This document shows, one piece after another, positions 55,903 through 64,000 of a DNA stretch of 64,000 nucleotides. The DNA lies in assembly GCF_030272615.1 (NCBI RefSeq), contig NC_081415.1, forward strand, positions 373,531,009 through 373,595,008, in the 5' to 3' direction. This stretch comes from Cryptomeria japonica (taxonomy: Eukaryota; Streptophyta; Pinopsida; Cupressales; Cupressaceae). The stretch's first letter is position 1; every line of letters begins with the position of its first letter. The notes beneath the pieces are model-generated. The model was not told the origin of the DNA and made no database searches. It worked only from the letters and a program-made list of their open reading frames with translations. A program made the position numbers and the translations under genes.

Positions 55903-57272
55903 TGTAGACATCTAAAAATGGTCAACACTTGTGGAGTCATACTTTAACATTTGCGCATTGCCTTATTTTAGGGTTCTTGCATCGCATTAACATTTCTTCT
56001 ATGTTGCACACTTGGTCTTTATCATTTGCGAGCATTGAGTCCTTCTTCTGCATTCCTCATTTTTCACGCTTTCGAATTAGGTATTGTCGATAGCAATCTT
56101 TAGTCATGATTTTGCTCGATCTTATCCTGTCACATTATGGTGCGTGCTCATTTATCATCATTTTGAACATCATCAATCCTAATCGATGATAGAATTAGGG
56201 TTTTGTCCTCTTGTCAATTTTTCAATCATCTTTAGCTTGTTAGTAATCATTTGCGATTATCAACTTGTCAATCTCGTCATTTTGCGATCGATTCGTCATC
56301 GATCCTTGTCCTTGTCAATCTTGTCATTTTGCAATCGATTCATCATCGATCCTTGTCCTTTTCAATCATGTCAATTCGGATCAATTAGTCATTGTTCCTC
56401 ATCAATTAGCGCCTATCAATTTGATCTCCTTGCCAATCTTGGTCAATTTGTCATTGATTTTTGTCAACCAATCTCAATCATTTATCAACATTGGTCCTTT
56501 GTCAATTAGAATCATGATCGAACCTACATTAATTTCTTGTTGTCTTGACCTAATTCCTTTGCCCTCTTATTTCTAGGGTTTTATGATTTGTTCATTTAAT
56601 CCTTTTCTTCTTCTTTATGGGTTAAATAAATTTATTTATTTAGTCCTAGGTCTCTTTCATGAATTAATTAATGGATGAAAACCTATTAATTAATTCACCT
56701 AATTTCTATTTCATCTTTTTCCTCAATTTTCTAATTTGCTAATTTCTCCTAATTTCTAATTTCTATTTCTACTTCAATTTTGTCATAATTTGTCATACAT
56801 CTTGCATAGCAACTTGCCATAATTTGTGCATAATTTGTCATACTCCTTGCATAGCAAATTGTCATTTGTCATAATTTTTCCATTCTTGATTTGAATTTCC
56901 TTTCAAATCTCTTCATGCTAATCTTGTCCTCTCTCCAATTTGTCTATAAATTGGATGATTTTCTTCAATGAAGGAATAAATCAATCACATTTTCGAGTAA
57001 CCTTATGCTACGAATTTCATCTCTCAACAACTTGCTTTCCACATGCATTTTGCACTTGTAGGTGAGAATTACATCAAATTTGAAGGTGAAAGAAGAACAA
57101 TGGAGCCACATGAAGGAGATATCTACGTCGGTTTGCTTCAATTTCATTCAATTTGAATATCTTGTCTTTATGTCTTCATTGATTGGATTAGGATTGCTTT
57201 CATTGCAGTTTTAGGTTTTGTGATTGTCCTAATTGCTATTTGTTTTGATGCTTCCCAATTTCTTGATCTACA
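55903..57272 (+). repeat. J 3' LTR
   Basis: Starts TGTAGACATCTAAAAATGG and ends TCTTGATCTACA, then GGAAC. Same length (1,370) as the 5' LTR, with scattered single-base differences. The 47-bp tandem triplet is at about 56264-56404. Confidence 0.9.
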
Positions 57273-57840
57273 GGAACTACTCCTATCCTTTCCATAAATA
57301 TTAGCATGAGAGATTCTTTGGTGTAATATCTGAGCATCTTCATTATTACCAAATAAACCAGTATACAAACCCAAGATATCTTGCTCAGAATCACAAGAAG
57401 AAGAAATAGAATTTGCATATATGGGTCTTTCAGAAGACTTACATGTGTGATTGCTCTTATGTATCCATGCAGCGTTAGCTGGTTGATGTGTAGTTATTCT
57501 CCTTTGACTTTTTCGGGCCTGTTCAGGCAATCCCTCTTGCAATCTCTCTTGAGGATTCCTCCTCATGTAAGACCTCATGTTTTTCCCTCTTTGTTTTATA
57601 TGGGTTTCTTTAACTGGTTTTTGTTTAACAGAGTCACCACCCAAAAAGGGAAAATAAGAAATTATTAAGCTTAGCAAATCATTCACAAGAGATAACGGGA
57701 TAGGGAAAATCTCTTTAAAGAGAAGATTGATAAAACACGGGGATAGAACCACCTTTTTCGAGGACCAAGTATACACAAATCTGAACAAACTTTCGAGCAA
57801 TACAAGCATTGATCAATAGTATATATTTTACAGTATGACT
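57273..57840 (-). pseudogene. Element H gag, N-terminal part
   Basis: From 57809 leftwards the frame reads MLVLLESLFRFVYTWSSKKV, then GGDSVKQKPVKETHIKQRGK, NMRSYMRRNPQERLQEGLPE, DSEQDILGLYTGLFGNNEDA and HQRISHANIYGKDRSSS. It joins in frame across J (GTTCC duplication) to NVRMDSVPRTIDRNISLID at about 47465. It lies directly after the primer site of H. No named domain; basic, then acidic. The true start codon is not certain. Confidence 0.6.
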
Positions 57841-57859
57841 CTCCCCCGCAGAGTCGCCA
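57841..57859 (-). other. Element H primer binding site
   Basis: On the minus strand TGGCGACTCTGCGGGGGAG follows the LTR end (AACAACA plus one base). TGGCGACTC..GGGGA is a phrase I know from just behind the 5' LTR of many plant Tat elements. I do not name the tRNA because I cannot check it. Confidence 0.65.
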
Positions 57860-57861
57860 TT

Positions 57862-58912
57862 GTTGTTGTTCTTGGTTTTTTATATCCTTATCTTCTCTGT
57901 AAGAATTCCAAGTCTCTGTCACATATGGAGAGAACAACAAGAAAAAAGAAGTCTAAGATAACATTTACCAAGGTTTATACAAAATCCTTCTACACTTCAA
58001 GCTTATACTAAGCTAAGGCGGGTGCACCTTTTGTGAATGCTTTTCACAATTATGACAAAAGATTCACAGGAAACCATTGTCAACATTCTGCAAACCTTAT
58101 CACCTTAACATTACTGAACGTAAAATAAAAACTCATGTTCATTTTCAGTTTTTGATCTCCAAGAAGGCTATAAAACTCAACAAACTATATTAGTGTCTTA
58201 TCCGGGCTTCAGAGTCACCTATAATTAGGTAAGAATTCTCAATAGGAAACTCACATACACATCATTATATCAATTTTCACTAAATCTATATATGCTTGAC
58301 ATATATTAACTTTCACCTTATGCTAGACCTAGCCATCAAATTCAAGCAAAATTACTGATTACCAATGAGAAGATTTTAGGTATATCTAATTCCCCCTTTT
58401 TAGAGAAAAACCTAAAACATTTCCGTAAATTGCCTTGCAACTCATTCAATTAAACAGTCCTAGATTATCTAATCAAACTAGTACATCAATCACACATGCA
58501 AGAAGACAACACAAGTCGGGGCTCAACATGATTTGATCTGTATATTAATATCCTTCATCAGATTTTTACATAACTCAGAGTAATTTTCCAAAAATACCAG
58601 AAAACCCTCAATATACTTTTTCCCAAAGTTTCTTTTCAAATTCTTTTGATCCCCTTCTAAATAGTCTCAGTATCCATTTATAAAGATATGTATGCAACAA
58701 GCTTCGGACTTCCCTAAAAAAATATATTTTAATCCTAACCACCATTTCCCTCCAAAATTTTACATTGCTCAAAGATTTGAGAAAGAGAAATCTAACAACC
58801 AAAGTAGCCAATTGGAAACAAGCCAAATGACTTTCTCAATACATTACAAAATTGATGTCTCGTGTCTTTATTCTTTAAAACCACTAACCCTCGAATAAAC
58901 CTGTTGCAACAA
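57862..58912 (-). other. LTR of H downstream of ORF1
   Basis: About 1 kb without a gene. A TATA-like TATAAATGGATAC on the minus strand (about 58684) could be the promoter for the element transcript, about 0.8 kb before the primer site. Otherwise A/T-rich. Confidence 0.4.
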
Positions 58913-61557
58913 CTAACTGCTTTCAATTGCTTCGGGATCACAAACTATCTGAGTATCAGTTGATTCCTTTTGTGCTTCTGCTCCTTTCATTACATACTTG
59001 GTTTCCCATTCTTTAAAAGTGTCATCATTAGGCCAGGAAAAGCTAACAATTTTCTTTTTCAACTTATTTACTCTTTTCCATGTATTCTTTAACTGCTTAA
59101 CTTCAATTTCCAAAAAACCATAATGTGACTTTATCTTTTCAATTTCCTCAATTGTTTTAATGAATAAAGATGTATCATCTGAATTGATGACATCATTTAT
59201 CCATTGAGATAATTTGTGTCCTAACTTGCCAAGCCATACTTTATCTTTTAACTTGTTGGTGCTAACAAAACCTCCCGGGAAAAGTTCAAACTTCTAGTTA
59301 GCATATTCTTTTCTATACAGGTTTTCTCTCTGTTCTAGGCTAGCTCTTTCTTCTGCCAACCCGGACATACCTTTCACTAATTGGTAGGTGGATTTAATAG
59401 TAGCATGAGCATCTTCTTTGGATAAGCACATGAGTTCTAAATCAACCTCTCTAGCCATCCATTTATTCAAAATTGGCTCCAGAATAGTCTGTTCCTCCTT
59501 CTAAGCAATTAACATGCTCAAAACTCTTTTCATATATATATACACAATAGAAGCCTCGACTGTGTCAGCAAACTTCAAAATTGTGCCCCTGGTCTTCTCC
59601 TCATATTTACTTGCAAAAATGGCCTGAGCCTGCTTCAATTTTTCCATTTCATCCCAGATAGTCTCGATAGATTGGAAACCGGGAGTCATAGAGGAAGGGG
59701 GAAACTCAATGATTGGAATAGTAGATGGAGGTTTGGCTAGAGAGGAGGAAATCATCAAGGTATAAGATTCACCTTTCTAATGTTGCCCTGCTATTTGATT
59801 CTTCAAATTTGCAATTGTAATATCCTTTTGAGCTATTTCAATTTTAGCTTCATTATAGGCTTTTAGGATTAACTCCAAATTTACTTGGAGATCAGCCTTT
59901 TCCTTGGTGTCTTTCTCATCTATAGCCATACTGAATTTTGCGGATTCCAAAGTTGTACTAGAAACCTCCATCACCCCTGTGTCCTTCACCCTCTTCACAA
60001 TCATGCCTCCAGAATAGCTAGACTCTAAGTAGTCTTTCCTCTTTTTTCTCTTCTCCCTTCTTAATGACCACATGACTAAGGCAGCATGATCATTACTATA
60101 GGTCACTCCCTCCAGGGGCTTTGTTTCCTTTCTAACTACTTCAAGAATTAATCCATCTACTATGTCCCATTTATGGAGAATCAAAACTCCATCTTCTGCA
60201 ATCATCTTCCTTGCTTGCTCTAGGGTAATGGTCTCAAATTCTGTCAACATTTCTTACTTTACATCTGCCTCAATTGCAAACGTATCTTTATGAGGACATT
60301 CATTTTTCCTCTTCTCACATCTTGCCTTGAATTGTTCTATATTTGCCCTCCAAACAACCTACAAAAAGGATCTTTTTTTGACAAAATTATCATCTGCCAG
60401 AAACTCCTCACTAGCCTGCTTAATGACAGGGTCTAGTTCTTTACCTATAAATTCCTCTACAGTCAAGTGCATTTGGGCACTTGTTGGTTCTTCTGGCATT
60501 CCTTCTTGCAACTCTTCATATGTGTAAGCAATTTTCCCAAGACTTCCTAATTGAAATAGTTGCTCTGCTACTGCATGCTTATCTCCTACATGTATTGGGG
60601 ATTGGGAAGGAGAATACAAACGCTCACTTGTCTGCACTTCTTTCCCTACCCTCTGCCTTTTAGGGGAAACTTTGATCTCAACCACATCTTCTAGTGCCCT
60701 TTTTCCTTTTGAAATAGAAGGCTCATCTCTTATCGGTATTAGTACACTATATTTTGACCTTTTATGCATTACATATTCACCTAGGGGAATCACCTTGGTA
60801 TAGGCAGGCTTGGCTAAAACCAGTTTAGCCTTTTCAGGATTATCTTTCATCATAGCCTCCTTCTCCTTCAAAGTTTGCATTAAATCCTCAAAATAAACTA
60901 CCAAAAACTTGATCTTTTCTTCAAAAGGATGAAAGATAACCAAGGGACCGTAACTGCTATCAAAATGGTGAATGAAATTCAAGGTTTTCTTGAAGGCTAT
61001 CCATTTTTCCTTCCTTATTTCTTTCTCATCTCAATCATTCCTTATTAAATCCTTAGGGAAGTGAAACTATAGACCTTTGCCAGCATTTCAAAAATGATAG
61101 GCTCTAGATAATTTGACACCTCATTGAGTCAGAAAAATCTCCTGAACTCATCATCATTTATTTCAATTAAAGACCCACCATTTACATTCCTTACAGTCTT
61201 GGTATTGGGGTCATAATTGTTTGCAATTTGGGTTAATAGGTCCACGTCCATGAAAACCCCAAGGACTATAAGCTTCCCAACATATAGCTCCCATATGATA
61301 TTAATTGGAGTAGGGGAATTTCATTGGCCGAACCCCACTTTGAAGAGTCCCAAGCCCACCATTCCTATCTAGGCATCTCTCAACCAGTTCCCTTTATCAT
61401 ATATACCATCGCCAATTCTTAGGCGGGGAGATTTAGGCACCAATTCCTTTATTTTTGCTGCACTATTAGTGAACTGAGTTAATTGCTCTAGAAAATTGTC
61501 ACAAATGGCTCTCTCCTGATAATCAACCTTCCCTCTAAATTATCTTCGTAGTGCCAT
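58913..61557 (-). pseudogene. ORF1 inside the LTR of H, unknown protein of about 880 codons
   Basis: It starts MALRR at 61557 and ends DPEAIESS at 58913. Parts: DYQERAICDNFLEQLTQFTN; GVFMDVDLLTQIANNYDPNT; MNFIHHFDSSYGPLVIFHPF (60982); a Lys/Glu-rich region with RALEDVVEIKVSPKRQRVG; LTEFETITLEQARKMIAEDG (60250); KAYNEAKIEIAQKDITIANL, coiled-coil-like; and a C-terminal part with MAREVDLELMCLSKEDAHAT and WPNDDTFKEWETKYVMKG. A few stops and frame changes break it. No domain is recognised. Some Tat/Ogre elements have an unknown ORF1 before gag, but after the primer site; here it lies before it. Confidence 0.55.
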
Positions 61558-62012
61558 CTCAGAATTACATTTATTTCAATAGAATTTCAAACAGACTCTC
61601 TGGAAACTCAAACACCCAGTAACACCAAGCAAATTGTAATCATAAAACAATTGCAAGAAACTTACTTGTTGCTTGAGAAATTTTGCCCTATGCACTGGTT
61701 CCTCTGCAAGATTCCTTGAGCGCATGCAAAAAAGTTTCAACTCATGTAAGGATTATTACGGCAACCGAGCATTGATTAGAGTTAGTTAAGCCACATGCTT
61801 CGGCAATTAATTCAGAAATCGAATTCAAAAATTTGGCTCCAACGGATAGAAAAATTTCTCTAAGTGTTGTGCCTTTTATCATTGGTTTGTGATGCTTAAT
61901 AGTCGAGCTTCTCCTCATAGCAGTTCAGCGACAGCCATGAGATCATGTAAGACTTGCACGTCCTTTACCTTACCTGAGTCATCCTCTTTAGAACGGGTCC
62001 CACCACTTTGTC

Positions 62013-62730
62013 GTTGGTTCACAAAGGGTAACCTTCGTGCTACTTCCCTTTGAGACACAGCGACATCCATCAAATCAACAACTAACTACTCGATCTTTAT
62101 TCTCTACCATAACCATTTGCCTTTACGACTAACTTTAACCACCACCACTAGTGGTTTGCCGTTGGTTCGCAAAGGGTAACCTTCGTGCTATTTCCCTTTG
62201 TGACATAGCGACACCTACCAATCACATCGAACTTGCCCAGTCATTAACTACCTTAGCCTTCAAAGTGGGCCCCCTTATGTAAATCCACTCGCCTACAAAC
62301 TTCCGCCAAATGTCTCCACGTGTCTCTCACTTATTCACTCAAGAAATCGGTCAGGCTCCACCTTCTAACCGCCACGTGTCTCACCAAACCAGGAATTCCA
62401 TCAATAGTATTTCTTTATTGAACGGACCAATTGAAAATCCATTGGAGCCATGCGCCCTATTGACAGATCACCCTCTGCTTCATCCGCACATCCAGATATC
62501 TTGCCACCTAGCTTGCCACATAACAGCCCCTTCATCAGCCACTAAACAGCCAGCTCATTGGTCATTGGTTCACAAAGGGTAACCTTCATGCACCTTCAAA
62601 TAGCGAATTAGCAACAGTCTTTCGATCATCCTCAAGATGCTCGATCTTTATTCTGCCTTTTCTACACGCAATTTTTGTTGTTTCATGAAAGGTAACCTTT
62701 GTGCACCTTCCCTTTCTGATATAGTGATAA
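62013..62730. repeat. Four dispersed copies of a GGTTCACAAAGGGTAACC word
   Basis: Copies at 62013, 62161, 62563 and 62677, each followed by TTCGTGC/TTTGTGC and most by TTCCCTTTSWGA and GATA..AGCGACA-like text. The word is an imperfect palindrome (GGTT..AACC). They lie upstream of ORF1 in its direction of reading. Confidence 0.75.
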
Positions 62731-63070
62731 CCATCAGATCAACAGGAACTTGCACGAGCATTACGAAACCTGACAAACAAATAAAAGGGAAATAAAACTT
62801 AGGAAAAAGGTGACAAATCAAGAAAATATTATAACCTGCCTAGGCCAAGACTTAAAAGGGGCCCCCTTCCTAACGACGGACTGACCCTTCCACTTAAGTG
62901 GAAAAAGGTAATGAGGAAACATAAGTGAAAGGCTTGCATAATGAACATTTGAAATTGCAAAACCATGAACCCTTAGAACTTCAACCCTTAGAATGAAAAT
63001 AACTCTGAAAACCTGAAAAAAATTTACAGATTGAAAGGAAAAACTCCCAATACTCAAAATACTAACAACA

Positions 63071-63660
63071 AGATCCAATGTGGTAGAGGATGAGAGCACA
63101 AAGGTATCCAGATACTTGAATGGATTGAGATGGAATATTCAAGAGGAATTAAGCTTGTTATGCCCCAATATTGTGCATAAATACTATCAATTGGCACTGA
63201 AAGTGGAGGAAAAGAGCAAGAAGAAACAAGAACAAAGCAACAGAGGCAGAGGTAGGGGAAGAGATGGCAGAGGCTAGAGAGGTAGTTTTGGTGTAAGAAG
63301 TGTAGACCAAAGATCCCAAGGGGAAACCAAGTTGGTTGAGAAAAGTGGGGACTCCAATAGTAAGAGCAGCTATAGAGGAAGGGGATCTAGTAAGTCTAGT
63401 TGAGGAAAGCCTAGTGGATCATGAAGAGGGTCCTATTTTGCCACCATGAAGTTCTACAATTGCCATCAACTTGGACACCCGGCCTATAGATTCCCTAAGA
63501 AGTCTTTTTCATCCAAAGGAAGTGAGAGGATAGTAAATTATGCTCAAGAGTATACAGTAAACATGAAATCATCAGAAGTAAGTTTGGATTCAGAGGTTGG
63601 AGAGAACCTCATGATAAGAAGAGGCTTGATTAAAGAACCGGTTAAGGAGGAACATAGCCA
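63071..63660 (+). pseudogene. Gypsy element G: gag, second half
   Basis: It resumes with RSNVVEDESTKVSRYLNGLR, then WNIQEELSLLCPNIVHKYYQ and LALKVEEKSKKKQEQ, the end of the gag core begun before 21,490. A Gly/Arg-rich spacer with stops leads to KFYNCHQLGHPAYRFPKK, the zinc knuckle CxxCxxxxHxxxxC with its first and last Cys replaced by Phe. All pieces are in one frame. Confidence 0.85.
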
Positions 63661-64000
63661 AAGGAGATCCTTGTTCGGAATAAAATGTAACATCATGGGA
63701 AAGGTATGTAAAGTGGTGGTGGATTCAGGATCCATAGACAACATAGTGTTAGAGGAAGTGGTGAGTAAGCTCAATTTCCCAAGAATACCACATAGTGATC
63801 CTTATAGAGTTACATGGCTCAACAAGGGACAGCATGTTCTTGTAAATGAACAAAATTGGGTGGAGTTCACTTTAGGAGGCTACAAAGACAAAATATTGTG
63901 TCATATCTTGCCCATGGATGCTTTCCACCTACTCCTAGGTAGGCCATGGTAGTTTGACAGAAAGGCAATACACCATGGAGATAAGAATGCTTATACCTTC
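63661..64000 (+). pseudogene. Gypsy element G: protease (continues beyond window)
   Basis: In the same frame as gag: RRSLFGIKCNIMGKVCKVVV, then active site DSGSIDNIVLEEVVSKL, VTWLNKGQHVLVNEQ, VEFTLGGYKDKILCHILPMD and FHLLLGRPW followed by TAG and FDRKAIHHGDKN. The stop lies where the family has Gln (RPWQFDR), a CAG to TAG change. The wording is that of plant chromovirus-type proteases. RT would follow outside the window. Confidence 0.85.

Larger units (their letters stand above)
47472..57272 (+). mobile_element. Non-autonomous LTR element J
   Basis: J has two LTRs of 1,370 bp each (47472-48841, 55903-57272), perfect GGAAC duplications (47467-47471, 57273-57277), a tRNA-Trp primer site and a polypurine tract. 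The 7-kb interior has no gag, protease, RT or integrase. It has a short frame with heptapeptide repeats and one long frame (50868-53572). It sits in H gag on the opposite strand. The LTRs differ at only a few percent by eye. Its primer site and the 18 bases before its 3' LTR match K, so it probably relied on K-like Tat elements. Confidence 0.88.
21495..63070 (-). mobile_element. Tat-like gypsy element H, 3'-truncated, hosting J and K
   Basis: Without J (9.8 kb) and K (20.1 kb), H is about 11.7 kb. From its 5' end (right) it has: a 5.2-kb LTR (57861-63070), primer site (57841-57859), gag in three pieces, protease, archaeal-type RNase H, RT, RNase H and the start of integrase. At 21,495 integrase breaks off directly against the gag of G with no LTR, so the rest of integrase and the 3' LTR were lost by deletion. 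Gag reads in frame across both nested insertions once the target duplications are counted, which supports the reconstruction. Confidence 0.8.
57861..63070 (-). repeat. Element H 5' LTR, about 5.2 kb, containing a reading frame
   Basis: On the plus strand it starts TGTTGTTGTTCTTGG next to the primer site and ends CTAACAACA at 63070, exactly where the gag of G resumes. The ends form a 7-bp terminal inverted repeat TGTTGTT/AACAACA. Its far end meets host sequence and its near end meets a primer site, which is what a 5' LTR requires. There is no second copy in the window for comparison. It contains ORF1 (58913-61557) in sense orientation, and four repeats of a GGTTCACAAAGGGTAACC-type word upstream of it. 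Confidence 0.6.

Noticed and set aside
56186-56576. Overlapping frames of about 100 codons, also near 47857-48145
   Set aside because: They lie in J LTRs, in the 47-bp tandem triplet, with no start context or domain.

Overview
The window looks like intergenic DNA from a large, repeat-rich land-plant genome. I found no host protein gene, rRNA or intact tRNA gene. Almost every recognisable coding trace is LTR-retrotransposon sequence: Ty1/copia elements with initiator-Met primer sites, and Ty3/gypsy elements, including Tat-type elements with a second RNase H. The size, age and depth of nesting would suit a conifer-like genome, but that is inference; nothing here fixes the species.

Left part (1-19.5 kb). 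An LTR element on the minus strand enters from the left: acidic coding remnant, tRNA-Trp primer site (2687-2699), 5' LTR 2703-4051. Its coding remnant is cut by a solo LTR (755-2140). Next is copia element C1 (4411-15645). It has lost most of its 5' part and carries two later insertions: a solo LTR (5463-6657) and a near-complete but decayed copia element C2 (7414-14970). Beyond C1 is an ~81-bp tandem repeat split by a third solo LTR (15991-17622, perfect GTACG duplication). Degenerate 182-bp repeats and a gag scrap follow.

Right part (19.5-64 kb) is a Russian-doll nest. A plus-strand gypsy element (G) begins before 21.49 kb, and its gag resumes at 63,071, running into a protease that leaves the window. 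The 41.6-kb gap in its gag holds a minus-strand Tat-like element (H, 21,495-63,070). H has a ~5.2-kb LTR that itself contains an ~880-codon reading frame, an unusual domain order (gag, protease, archaeal-type RNase H, RT, RNase H, integrase) and a truncated 3' end. Two more elements sit inside the gag of H. K (26,224-46,329; 20,106 bp; perfect CTATT duplication) is a complete but decayed Tat element with dual RNase H, a 40-nt tRNA-Trp primer-site match, and an antisense gene for a plant mobile domain protein with its own TATA box and intron. J (47,472-57,272; 9,801 bp; perfect GGAAC duplication) has no gag or pol and carries a long Gln/Pro/Ser-rich frame. J shares the primer tRNA and an identical 18-nt polypurine-tract region with K, so K-like elements may have moved it.

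Order of events from nesting: G first, then H, then J and K independently into H. C1 came before solo LTR D and C2. Many of the in-frame stops I examined fit C-to-T change (Gln or Arg codon to stop), several frames have many stops and no frameshift, and no element appears able to make all of its proteins today. Coordinates of LTR ends rest on TG..CA ends, duplications and LTR-LTR comparison by eye; no alignment or database search was run.
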